A stretch of DNA of 19,775 nucleotides from Rhodocyclaceae bacterium UBA1310 (GTDB lineage Bacteria > Pseudomonadota > Gammaproteobacteria > Burkholderiales > Rhodocyclaceae), in assembly GCA_002307175.1 (NCBI GenBank), contig DBTS01000005.1:1-19775 (forward strand), given 5' to 3'. Positions 1 through 7,179 of this stretch are shown one piece after another (within the stretch, counting starts at the first letter, position 1; each line of letters opens with the position of its first letter). The notes beneath the pieces are model-generated. The model did not search any database, was not told where the DNA came from, and saw nothing but the letters and a program-made list of their open reading frames with translations. A program made the translations under genes and the position numbers.

Positions 1-514
1 AGACGAAATTTCGGGGGAAGCTCAAATATCACGTGGTGTTCATTCCCAAATGCCGCAGAAAAATGCTGTACGAGACGTTGCGACCGCACCTTGGCGAAGT
101 GTTTCGTAGGCTGGCGCAGCAAAAGGAAAGTCAGATACTGGAAGGGCATCTGATGGCTGATCATGTGCATATGTTGATAGCCATTCCGCCGAAGTACGCA
201 GTGTCGCAAGTGGTAGGGTATATCAAGGGTAAGAGCGCAATCCATCTGGCGCGTGTGTATGCAGAGCGGCGTCGGAATTTTGTTGGGCAGAGCTTCTGGG
301 CTCGTGGGTACTTCGTATCAACGGTGGGGCGGGATGAAGAAGTGATACGGCGTTACATCCGAGATCAGGAAAAGGAGGATGAACGTCTGGATCAGCTCAA
401 TCTTGGTTAGGGGCGGGCGCCTTTAGGCGGCGCCATAGAAGGGGCCGCGTACGCGACCCCTATTAGCCGCTTTGAGCGGCTCACAAAATGAAGGCCCCCG
501 GCTTTGCCGGGGGA
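1..514 (+). mobile_element. IS200-type insertion sequence, right portion
   Basis: The transposase is followed by a dense series of stem-loops: 416-421/429-434, 441-460 (with one mismatch), a perfect 7-bp stem at 465-471/475-481, and a perfect 8-bp GC-rich stem at 495-502/506-513. IS200/IS605 elements carry subterminal hairpins that TnpA recognises, so one of these probably marks the right end. I place the edge near 514 because the RDD-family coding similarity begins just after it. The exact cleavage site and the left end are not visible. Confidence 0.6.
3..410 (+). CDS. tnpA: IS200/IS605-family TnpA transposase, 5' end cut by window
   Basis: Single-strand HUH transposase of the IS200 type, which cuts and joins ssDNA at hairpin ends. 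The reading frame is open from base 3, so the start lies outside the window and only about the first ten residues are missing. Visible: the N-terminal strand KYHVVFIPKCRRK, the HVH metal-binding pair in the DHVHMLI stretch, the KGKSAI and FWARGY segments typical of IS200 TnpA, and the likely catalytic tyrosine in IRRYIRDQE near the C-terminus. Size fits the family's short single-domain enzymes (about 140-150 aa). No TnpB/IscB gene follows, as in IS200 proper. The frame is intact with no stops, so the protein could be active if its start is intact. Family call is firm; activity is not known. Confidence 0.93.
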   Translation, partial: TKFRGKLKYHVVFIPKCRRKMLYETLRPHLGEVFRRLAQQKESQILEGHLMADHVHMLIAIPPKYAVSQVVGYIKGKSAIHLARVYAERRRNFVGQSFWARGYFVSTVGRDEEVIRRYIRDQEKEDERLDQLNLG

Positions 515-1024
515 TTGTTACTTGCCTATGCATTGGTGAAGTGCGTGCCGGGTTTATTTGCGTTGCTTGTTCCCGTGGCACTGATGCGGATGCTGGTCGG
601 GCACTGGATCGTTGTACTGCTGTTGTTCTTCGTGATTACATTACCCGTGGCCCTTCTGGTTGATGCGCTGCTGTATCGGCTGTTTGGCGCCACACCGGGC
701 AAGGCATTGCTCGGGATCGTGGTGCGTTCGGCAGACGGGACTCCACTCGGGGCACAGCAGTATCTGCGGCGCAACGTGTCGGTTTGGTGGCGTGGGCTTG
801 GCTGTGGGGTTCCGCTGGTCGACTTTGTGCTCCTGGTATTGGGCGGCGGCGATTCATGGGCGGACGGGATATTCCCCGAGGGAACTGCGGAGGGAGTCGA
901 TTCCCAGATCAAGGCGACAAGCCGGATCAATCCGGCCACACAAAAGAGTGTGATGCTGGCACCGGGCTGGATCAGCCAATCATTCTGTGAATGCCAATGG
1001 GCAGCTGATCTACCAGTTTCTTAA
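488..1024 (+). pseudogene. RDD-family membrane protein fragment, N-terminus missing at IS end
   Basis: The open frame codes for about 178 aa, but its first residues (MKAPGFAGG) are read from a hairpin belonging to the IS right end. The recognisable part is a hydrophobic segment (about residues 35-62), then LFGATPGKALLGIVV followed by an RR..VWWRGLG..VPL stretch, the typical second half of an RDD domain. The family's N-terminal Arg and Asp-Asp segment is absent. The last 50 residues (rich in Q, S, P) do not resemble a normal RDD C-terminus, so a downstream frameshift is also likely. No ribosome-binding site stands before the apparent ATG. The simplest reading is an RDD gene truncated by the IS. 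RDD proteins are poorly understood; some are implicated in transport. Similarity is from memory of the family. Confidence 0.6.
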
Positions 1025-1395
1025 CCCTGCCGAATCCGTTACGGTGCTGACGAACCGGAAAGAGATTCTGCAGTATGCGCTATCCCAGTATGTCGCCTTG
1101 CTTGAGGCATCCAGTCGTGCAGGTGGCCTGAAGATTCAGGGCAAGGGGCAGTTGGCAATCAGGATGGGGCTCCACCTGGGATGATGATGCCTAACTGGCG
1201 GCTCGCCCCAAGGTGCGATTCATGTCCGCATTGTGCAGAAGGGCGATGCCTTCTAGCGCATGACGCTGGAGCAGCAAAAGCCTGCGCCTGCTGCCGCTAG
1301 GTCTGGCCAGCAACTGATGGATGCTCTGGGCACGACATTCTGTTCGCTGTTTCGCTATCGCGCGCTGGGCGGCGCGGCAAGGGCTGCCCGGTGTA
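1025..1395. other. Degraded stretch without a convincing gene
   Basis: Only short competing frames occur. One plus-strand frame (987-1184, GTG start, 65 aa, containing GQLIYQFLNPAESV) overlaps the end of the RDD fragment in another frame and has no ribosome-binding site. It could be the displaced 3' part of the same gene or a remnant of a neighbour. From 1185 to 1395 I see no codon-like pattern, terminator or repeat. Decay after the IS insertion is a plausible but unproven explanation. Confidence 0.35.
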
Positions 1396-1800
1396 TCAGT
1401 CTCGATGCTCGAAAACCTGCCCGCATTCAAGGCACAGATATGAATTTTTCCAGCGCCGGTAGGCATCGGGGTACGCGGTGCGGTTATGTACGCTGTTGGC
1501 GGCTAGCGCTGCCAGCGTACCGACGAGGAAAAGCCCGGCCAGCGCGGTGCCTATCCAGCCTAGTCGTCCTGAGAGGCAGAGCAGGATTGCTACGGCGACA
1601 AACCCCAGGATCGGGGTGAGCGGTGAGCGCATGCGTGGTGGCGAGGCGAGCCGGGCTGCCGTGCCGGCAGCGGCGTAAGCTGGCGCTGCCGGCGCCTGCA
1701 CAAGGCCTGTCAGCAGGTGGCGTGCGGCATGCCGCTGGCCCCGGCGGTAAACGTTTGAGGCCAGCTGCACTCTGGCGGAACCACATTTTTCACATTGCAT
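1396..1800 (-). CDS. Small zinc-ribbon membrane protein (134 aa), unknown function
   Basis: Start chosen at the ATG giving MQCEKCGS because an AGGA element lies about 6 nt upstream on the minus strand; a longer frame begins with Pro-rich sequence and no such site. The protein has a CxxC pair at residues 3 and 6 and a second CxxC at 123 and 126 (YLCLECGQVF), which together could form one zinc ribbon closed across the molecule. Between them lie an Ala/Pro-rich linker (about 35-60) and one or two hydrophobic segments (about 62-77 and 80-101). Zinc ribbons joined to membrane segments occur in many bacterial proteins of unknown role; I do not recognise the family. It is divergent from the carboxylesterase, with about 270 bp between the starts. 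Confidence 0.7.
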   Translation of the reverse strand: MQCEKCGSARVQLASNVYRRGQRHAARHLLTGLVQAPAAPAYAAAGTAARLASPPRMRSPLTPILGFVAVAILLCLSGRLGWIGTALAGLFLVGTLAALAANSVHNRTAYPDAYRRWKNSYLCLECGQVFEHRD

Positions 1801-2074
1801 GACCGATCCTGTGGTGACGCTGGAATGATGTGTGGGTGGCGGATTATACACTTGGTATCGCCTGGGAGGCCCCAAAGAATATTTCCCGCGGATGACGGAG
1901 ATGTGATTGTGTGGGGAATCTTGTTGCTGGCGGGCTCACGATGGGTCGAGCTACGGAACCACGATGCAGTTTCCCTGTCTGTACTACGTCCGGTGCTGTC
2001 GTCGGATGGTTGTGGCGGTGCGGTTCTCGTGCGGGTGCCGACGCGTCGTGACCGTTGCCTGGAAAGTCTCAAGA

Positions 2075-3688
2075 ATGTTGCAAGTGCCTGGATTAGATAG
2101 ATTTTTGCCCCGACTCCTGATTCTCGCCGCCGTGCTGGTGGCTTCCCCAGCGACCTGGGCTAACGAAGCGCCACGGGTTCGCGCCGGCACCGATGCCGGG
2201 ATACTGAGTGGTGTACGCGAAGGCGGGCTGGATGTGTATCGCGGGATTCCGTTTGCGGCTGCACCGGTGAATGAGTTGCGCTGGCGCGCCCCGCAGCCGG
2301 TTAAAGCCTGGACTGGCGAGCGCGATGCCAGCCAGTTCGCCGCAGATTGCGCGCAGAAACCCATGCTGGGGGATGTTGCACCGCCTGGGGTGGAACCCGC
2401 CGAAGATTGTCTCTATCTCAATGTGTGGGCGCCGCATGGGGCCAGGGCTTTGCCTGTGATGGTGTGGATCTATGGCGGCGGCTTTGTCAATGGTGGTGCC
2501 TCACCGAAGATCTATGATGGTGCCGCGCTGGCCCGGCGTGGTGTGGTGCTGGTGAGTTTCAACTATCGCGTGGGGCGCTTTGGTTTCTTCGCGCATCCGG
2601 CGCTGAGTGCCGAGGCCGCTGCCAATGGTGAGCCTACTGGCAACTTTGCGATCATGGATCAGCTTGCCGCGTTGCGCTGGGTGCAGCGCAATATCGAGCG
2701 CTTTGGCGGCGATCCGCATCGTGTGACGATTTTTGGCGAGTCGGCAGGCGGCGCCTCGGTACTCGCGCTGCTGACCACCCCATTGTCGGATGGCCTGTTT
2801 GGCCGCGCCATCGTGCAGTCGGGTGGCGGGCGGGGCTCTCTGATCGGGCCACAGCGCGAAATTGGCGGGCGTGTGCATGGCATTCCTTCGGGGGAAGAAG
2901 TCGGCCTGGCGTTTGCCCGTGCCCACGATATTGAAGGCAATGATGCCTCCGCTCTGGCAAAACTGCGTAGCTTGCCCGCCGATGAGGTCGTCGGCAGCCT
3001 CAATATGGCTAGCATTTTTGATCCTACCTACGTCGGCGGCCCTTTGCGTGACGGGCGCGTGGTGCTTGGCTCTGCCGATGAGCTTATCCGCCAGGGCATG
3101 TTCCGCCATGTGCCGTTGATGATTGGTGCCACTAGCGCCGATCTAGGTTTTGCGCGCTGGCAGAGCAAGGATGCCCTGTTTGCGATTTTCGGCGCCAACG
3201 CTGCTGCTGCGCGGGAAGCTTACGACCCTTCCGATTCGCGCACGCTGGCCGCAGTGACCACCTCCGTGGCCGGAGACTTCATGATGGGCGAGCCCGCGCG
3301 TTATGTGGCTGGCCTGTGGCATGCAGCCGGGCTGCCAGTATGGCAATACCGTTTCTCCTATGTTGGCAGCGAGGCGCAGATTCTCGGCCAGGGTCGCCTT
3401 GAAGGTGCGCCACATGCCAGCGAACTCCCATATCTCTTCGGTACGCTCGATGCGCGATATGCCCGCGTCAGTGAAACAGACCGGCATATCTCCGAAGCGA
3501 TGGGAGACTACTGGGTGAGTTTCGCCAAAGGTGAAACCCCCACAAGCCGCCAGGGCCCGAAATGGCCTGCGGATTCGGCCACGGCTGAGAGCCTGTTCGA
3601 TTTCACGCCGTCGGGCAACGTCATCGTCGGCCCCGATCCGCACAGCAGCCGGCTTGATCTCATCGAGACGCTACGCGCCGGTAGCTGA
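2075..3688 (+). CDS. Secreted type-B carboxylesterase (COesterase family)
   Basis: Alpha/beta-hydrolase that cleaves carboxylic esters, predicted to be exported. Start set at ATG 2075, preceded by a GGAAAG element; the frame is open further upstream, but that part is Cys/Arg-rich and unlike coding. Residues 1-29 form a signal peptide (basic N-region, LLILAAVLVAS core, TWA cut site), leaving a mature protein near 508 aa, normal for the family. Motifs: EDCLYLNV (110-117), oxyanion-hole YGGGF (133-137), nucleophile elbow GESAGG with Ser223, likely acid Asp356 in SADLGF, and catalytic His447 in PHASELPYLFG. C92 and C112 may pair as in relatives. All triad residues are present, so it should be active. 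Substrate is unknown. Its position near pectate lyases makes a plant-wall or pectin ester possible, but that is inference. Confidence 0.92.
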   Translation: MLQVPGLDRFLPRLLILAAVLVASPATWANEAPRVRAGTDAGILSGVREGGLDVYRGIPFAAAPVNELRWRAPQPVKAWTGERDASQFAADCAQKPMLGDVAPPGVEPAEDCLYLNVWAPHGARALPVMVWIYGGGFVNGGASPKIYDGAALARRGVVLVSFNYRVGRFGFFAHPALSAEAAANGEPTGNFAIMDQLAALRWVQRNIERFGGDPHRVTIFGESAGGASVLALLTTPLSDGLFGRAIVQSGGGRGSLIGPQREIGGRVHGIPSGEEVGLAFARAHDIEGNDASALAKLRSLPADEVVGSLNMASIFDPTYVGGPLRDGRVVLGSADELIRQGMFRHVPLMIGATSADLGFARWQSKDALFAIFGANAAAAREAYDPSDSRTLAAVTTSVAGDFMMGEPARYVAGLWHAAGLPVWQYRFSYVGSEAQILGQGRLEGAPHASELPYLFGTLDARYARVSETDRHISEAMGDYWVSFAKGETPTSRQGPKWPADSATAESLFDFTPSGNVIVGPDPHSSRLDLIETLRAGS

Positions 3689-4021
3689 GCAACGTATTGC
3701 GGTGAGCGACGAGGCTTCACTGCGATCAATGGCGCACGCAAAAGCCGGAGGTTGACCAGCTCACCGTGAGGGAGAACACCACACTGTGGTGTCTCAATGC
3801 ATGCAGCAGAATCAGGTCAGCATGGCTCTGGTACTCCCATGCTGATCTCGCTGTCGATGCAGGCTTGATTCCCACCATAGCCTGCGAAGAAATATCGAGG
3901 CCCGCATGGGAAGGTGAATATCCCGGCGCAATGCTTGGGCTTGCCAGTGAAAATAATACAAGGGAGTTGCAAGGCCGCGAGGCTTTTTTGCCCTCGAAAC
4001 GGAAGTCTCGGGGGCTTTTTT
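3689..4021 (+). ncRNA. Candidate structured RNA or long 3' UTR ending in twin terminators
   Basis: No credible protein gene lies here; a 96-aa frame (3766-4056) runs through hairpins and both T-tracts. Instead the stretch folds into successive stem-loops on the plus strand: 3772-3795 (acaccac/gtggtgt plus a 3-bp extension), 3817-3825/3837-3845 (perfect 9 bp, tcagcatgg/ccatgctga), 3859-3865/3879-3885 (perfect 7 bp, gcaggct/agcctgc), then two terminators. It could be a small RNA with its own promoter, or the 3' UTR of the esterase mRNA. I see no clear promoter just upstream and do not recognise a known RNA family. Downstream lies the separate promoter of the pectate lyase, so a riboswitch for that gene is less likely. 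Confidence 0.35.
3971..4021 (+). terminator. Tandem intrinsic terminators
   Basis: First stem-loop 3971-3976/3981-3986 has six pairs (one G-U), a GCGA tetraloop and a T run to 3989. The second begins at once: 3990-3997/4008-4015, eight pairs with one G-U, then six T to 4021. Two complete terminators back to back about 280 nt beyond the last stop codon suggest that a transcript really ends here. Confidence 0.75.
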
Positions 4022-4093
4022 CTGCCTATTTAAAAATTGTAAAGATCGGCTTCTAGTGCGGATTTCCGTTAAAAGCCAATGTATCAGCCGCTG

Positions 4094-4163
4094 TGATACC
4101 GATAACTTTTTCTTGACGAAGACATGAAATATTTACTAATCTCAGTTGGCAGTTACCGGTAAC
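4094..4163 (+). promoter_or_regulatory. Pectate lyase promoter with two LacI-type operator candidates
   Basis: A perfect 12-bp palindrome, GTTACCGGTAAC, lies at 4152-4163. A second imperfect copy, TGATACCGATAACT, lies at 4094-4107; the centres are about 57 bp apart. Both have the central CG palindrome of LacI-family operators, and the perfect site matches, from memory, the core of the E. coli GntR (gluconate) operator. Between them are a TTGACG -35 candidate (4113-4118) and a TACTAAT -10 candidate (4134-4140; spacing about 15-16 bp). The region is AT-rich compared with its surroundings. The arrangement suggests repression, possibly by looping, until a sugar acid is present. No LacI-family gene lies in the window, so the regulator would be encoded elsewhere. 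Confidence 0.5.
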
Positions 4164-4217
4164 AATCTTCACAAAAGTATCAAAACCAGAATATTTACAA
4201 GTTACAGGAGACAAAAC

Positions 4218-5372
4218 ATGCATATTTCGTTCAAGCGGTGCCTCGCACCGTGTCTGGTCTCGGCCATGCTGTTCTGCGGCGTCGATGCACGCGCTGCCGA
4301 TACAGGTGGTTTCTCCACCACCACCGGGGGCGACAGCTATACTGCCACCACAGTGACCACGCTGGCACAGCTCAAGGCTGCAGTGGCGGCAGGCTCGCAT
4401 CACATCATCGTGAGCGGCACGATTTACGGCGGCTCCACGCTCACCACGCTGACGTTCTCTTCGACCTCCAACAACAACACCACCATCGAAGGCGCTTCGG
4501 GCGGCGCCGCTGTGCTCGAAAACATTCAGCTGAAGTTCGATGGTGAGCTGCTCAGCACGGGCACCAACATCGAGAACATCAAGATCTCGAACATCACCTT
4601 CTATGGCAGCATCACGGATCTGCAGGCACTACCCACGCAGGTCTACGGCTCTTCAGATTCTACAAAGACCGTTGGCATCAACTATGAAGGCATTTCGCTG
4701 CGTCGTGTCAGCAATGCGCTCATCACGCACTGTACGATATACGACACCAGCGATGATCTGATGAGCGTGACGTTGTCATCAGATTACGTCACCCTGTCCT
4801 ATAACCACTTCTATTTCAGCAGCAGCTGGTTGAACATGAGCCCGGACCCCGTATGGAGCTGGGTAGGCACCTACACCGATCTCGCGGGTGAACGTCTGGC
4901 GATGGTGATCGGAGCGAATTCTGCCGACTCTTATACTGCCACCAGCAAGCTGCATGTCACGCTCCATCACAACTGGTTCGGTCCCTACATGCGTGGACGC
5001 CCGCTGTTCCGTGGCTGGGTGCATCTGTACAACAACTATTTTGACAATACCGGCGCACCAAGTGGCACCAAGACGGCCAGCGATGGCAACAGCTACCCGA
5101 AGCAGCAGTATGAAGCCCTGCAGGTCAACCCGGGCAGCGTGGTGGTCTCGGAATCGAACTACTTCTACTACACCAACAACAGTAACGTGATTGGTACGGA
5201 TTCCAGTGGCTACAGCTACAAGTTCTACGAACGCAACAACACCTACAGCAACACCACCGGCACCTCTGTAACGGGCACCACCTTCACAACCTCGCCCGTG
5301 AGCTACACCTACACCCTGACCAGCACATCGCTTGTACCGAGCACGGTGCAGTCCAACGCCGGGCCGAAGTAA
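4218..5372 (+). CDS. Secreted pectate lyase, polysaccharide lyase family 1 (copy 1)
   Basis: Cleaves polygalacturonate by beta-elimination outside the cell, normally with calcium. Start at ATG 4218 follows ACAGGAG with 7-nt spacing; an upstream in-frame start at 4146 would place the operator inside the gene. Signal peptide residues 1-26 (ARA/AD cut). The 384-aa protein has the parallel beta-helix signature of PL1: NITFYG (125-130), IYDTSDDLMSV (174-183) with the acidic calcium-site residues, TLSYNHF (192-198), LHHNWFGP (249-256), and RGRPLFRGWVHLYNNYFD (259-276), which carries the arginines of the active site. The arginine spacing around the proline differs slightly from the usual RxPxxR. The protein is very rich in Ser, Thr, Asn and Tyr and poor in charged residues. 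It is a close paralogue of the 10000-11139 gene and ends with a similar SNAGPK tail. Confidence 0.95.
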   Translation: MHISFKRCLAPCLVSAMLFCGVDARAADTGGFSTTTGGDSYTATTVTTLAQLKAAVAAGSHHIIVSGTIYGGSTLTTLTFSSTSNNNTTIEGASGGAAVLENIQLKFDGELLSTGTNIENIKISNITFYGSITDLQALPTQVYGSSDSTKTVGINYEGISLRRVSNALITHCTIYDTSDDLMSVTLSSDYVTLSYNHFYFSSSWLNMSPDPVWSWVGTYTDLAGERLAMVIGANSADSYTATSKLHVTLHHNWFGPYMRGRPLFRGWVHLYNNYFDNTGAPSGTKTASDGNSYPKQQYEALQVNPGSVVVSESNYFYYTNNSNVIGTDSSGYSYKFYERNNTYSNTTGTSVTGTTFTTSPVSYTYTLTSTSLVPSTVQSNAGPK

Positions 5373-5418
5373 GTACCTATTCCCTCAAGCAAGTGTGAAG
5401 TCGAAAGACTTGTGTCCC

Positions 5419-5451
5419 GCCCCTGCCGTTCCGATGGCAGGGGCTTTTTTT
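5419..5451 (+). terminator. Intrinsic terminator of pectate lyase 1
   Basis: Perfect 9-bp GC-rich stem 5419-5427/5436-5444 with an 8-nt loop, followed by seven T. It lies 47 nt after the pectate lyase stop codon and separates it from the lipoprotein gene. Confidence 0.92.
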
Positions 5452-5623
5452 CGTCCTTCAGTCTTTGCGTGGCGGGGAGAGTGAGGCGGCAACGGAGGTC
5501 GTGGCTTGCCCCACCATCGGCCGGCGAGCCGCTTCGGGCGCCCGTGACGGGTTTATGGCGAATGGGTCCCTGATAATGCGTGGAAAGGAACCAGGATGTG
5601 TTCCGCACGGTCAGGGAGCTGGT

Positions 5624-6991
5624 ATGAAACGGATTGTATTGGGCAGCGTGCTGCTTGGCACACTTGTGCTGGCGGCATGTGGTGGGGGTGGTGGCGGCAG
5701 TAGTAGCGATGGGGGGAATTCCGCCTCGGCGGCGTCTTCGCAAGGGACTTCTGCTGGCAGTGCGACGTCGTCAGCTTCATCGGCATCGTCGGCCAGTGTT
5801 TCATCCGCCGGGAGTGCTTCGTCTGCAGCATCCAGCGCTGCAGCAAGCAGTGCCGCTTCCTCTCAGGCCAGCTCAGTTGCCAGCTCAGTTGCCAGTTCGG
5901 CTGGCAGTTCCGCCTCTACGGCCTGCAGCGGCAGCTTCATGGGCAAAACGAGCCTGCTGATCGGCGCGCAGATGGAAGACAGCACGGCCGCGGCTGCGCC
6001 GTATGATGTGCGCTACCGTTATCTCGCGGGTGGCATCCGTGCCGCCAATTCCTGCACCAGTTCCTGCGACGGCAGCTGTGGACAGTGGTGGGGCTGCTGG
6101 CAGGATACCAGCAAGGCACCAGGCCAATATGTGCTGAGCCATCTCTCGACGACTGCCGCCGCCACCTGGAATGGTGTAAGCCGCCCCCAGATTGCCGCGA
6201 TTACCTATTACGAACTGCTCACGTCTTCCGGCACCTCGGAGGGCGCTACCGAAGTGGCCGCCATCAACGATGCCACTTTCCTCAAACGTTATTTCGATGA
6301 TTGGCGTTTCCTCTTGCAGACCATTGGCAGCCAGCAGGCCATGTTGCACATCGAGCCGGATTTCTGGGGCTTTGTGCGGCAAGTGAACAGTAACCCCGCC
6401 AGCGTGCCGGCGGCGGTGACCACTGCCAACGCCACCGACTGCTCCGCTCAGGCGAATACCGCCGCGGGCTTCGCCAGGTGCATGATCGCGATGGTGCGCA
6501 AGTATGCGCCCAATGCCAAAGTGGGCCTGCACGCCTCGCCGTGGAACTACACGCAGAGTGGTGATGCGGCGGCTGTTGGCACGTTCATGAGCGCGCTCGG
6601 GGCAGGGGATGGAGATTTCGTCGTGACCGACCCTTCTGATCGTGATGCCGGCTACTACGACACCCTTGGCCAGAACCGCTGGTGGACCGACACGAGCGCT
6701 GCAGCCTACTTGGCCTGGAGCAAGACCCTCGCACAGAGCGTAGGCAAGCCGACAGTGATGTGGCAGATCCCGCTGGGCAACTCGGCGCAGACCAACATCA
6801 CCAATCACTGGAAAGACAATCGCGTCGAATGGCTTTTCGCGCATCTCTCCGATGTCAGCCAGGCCAAAGTGGCAGCACTGCTCTTCGGTGCCGGCCAAAG
6901 CGACCAGACCACACCGGAAACGGATGGCGGCCTGCTCAGCAGCAAGACAATCAGCTATCGCAGTGGGAGTGGCACGGCGCTGTGTCAGTGA
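5624..6991 (+). CDS. Ser/Ala-linker lipoprotein with unrecognised, possibly hydrolase-like domain
   Basis: Start set at ATG 5624, just before a lipoprotein signal: MKRIVLGSVLLGTLVLAAC, lipobox LAAC with lipidated Cys19. An AGGGAG element lies about 6 nt upstream; the longer open frame upstream is not coding-like. After Cys19 come a Gly run and a linker of almost only Ser, Ala, Gly and Val up to about residue 103, the kind of spacer seen in carbohydrate-active enzymes of Cellvibrio-like bacteria. The remaining 350 residues form a compact domain with several Cys (CTSSCDGSCGQWWGC), a YYELL strand, LHIEPDFWGF (acidic residues E244 and D246), GLHASPWNY (about 301-309), FVVTDPSDRD and VMWQIPLGN. 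Acidic and aromatic residues at strand ends recall a (beta/alpha)8 glycoside hydrolase, but I cannot name a family. Total 455 aa. Placement between pectate lyases suggests a surface polysaccharide-related role (inference). Confidence 0.85.
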   Translation: MKRIVLGSVLLGTLVLAACGGGGGGSSSDGGNSASAASSQGTSAGSATSSASSASSASVSSAGSASSAASSAAASSAASSQASSVASSVASSAGSSASTACSGSFMGKTSLLIGAQMEDSTAAAAPYDVRYRYLAGGIRAANSCTSSCDGSCGQWWGCWQDTSKAPGQYVLSHLSTTAAATWNGVSRPQIAAITYYELLTSSGTSEGATEVAAINDATFLKRYFDDWRFLLQTIGSQQAMLHIEPDFWGFVRQVNSNPASVPAAVTTANATDCSAQANTAAGFARCMIAMVRKYAPNAKVGLHASPWNYTQSGDAAAVGTFMSALGAGDGDFVVTDPSDRDAGYYDTLGQNRWWTDTSAAAYLAWSKTLAQSVGKPTVMWQIPLGNSAQTNITNHWKDNRVEWLFAHLSDVSQAKVAALLFGAGQSDQTTPETDGGLLSSKTISYRSGSGTALCQ

Positions 6992-7014
6992 GGAGAAGCA
7001 AGCCATCAGCAGAG

Positions 7015-7040
7015 ACGCCCGGGATAGCCGGGCGTTTTTT
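7015..7040 (+). terminator. Intrinsic terminator of the lipoprotein gene
   Basis: Perfect 8-bp stem 7015-7022/7028-7035 (acgcccgg/ccgggcgt) with a 5-nt loop and six T, 23 nt after the stop codon. Nearly the same stem recurs at 9766-9789. Confidence 0.93.
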
Positions 7041-7179
7041 GATGCAGGCTCTGCCCGTGGGAGCAATTTTCAGCGATTGCGCTGTATATGTAAAATCTGT
7101 TAAAGACACCGATTCGTCGCGGGGTTGTCAGCCAAGGCTGCCGGATAACGCTCACGGGTCTACACATGACAGGGTTTGC

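Noticed and set aside
416..513. Hairpin series as a CRISPR array
   Set aside because: The stems differ in sequence and there are no regular repeats and spacers; IS end structure explains them.
3740..3770. Resemblance to part of a cobalamin riboswitch (aagccggag ... gttgacc)
   Set aside because: Only a few bases match the B12-box area and the rest of the conserved core is missing.
3766..4056. 96-aa plus-strand frame
   Set aside because: It reads through several stem-loops and both T-tract terminators, has no good ribosome-binding site and no family resemblance.
5885..7066. 393-aa minus-strand frame opposite the lipoprotein gene
   Set aside because: It lies antisense to a gene with a clear lipoprotein signal; the sequence is His/Arg/Gly-rich as expected from a GC-rich shadow, and it crosses a terminator.
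6682..7179. Extended N-terminus of the Sel1-repeat protein
   Set aside because: These 166 codons overlap the lipoprotein gene in another frame and pass through its terminator; the composition is not protein-like.
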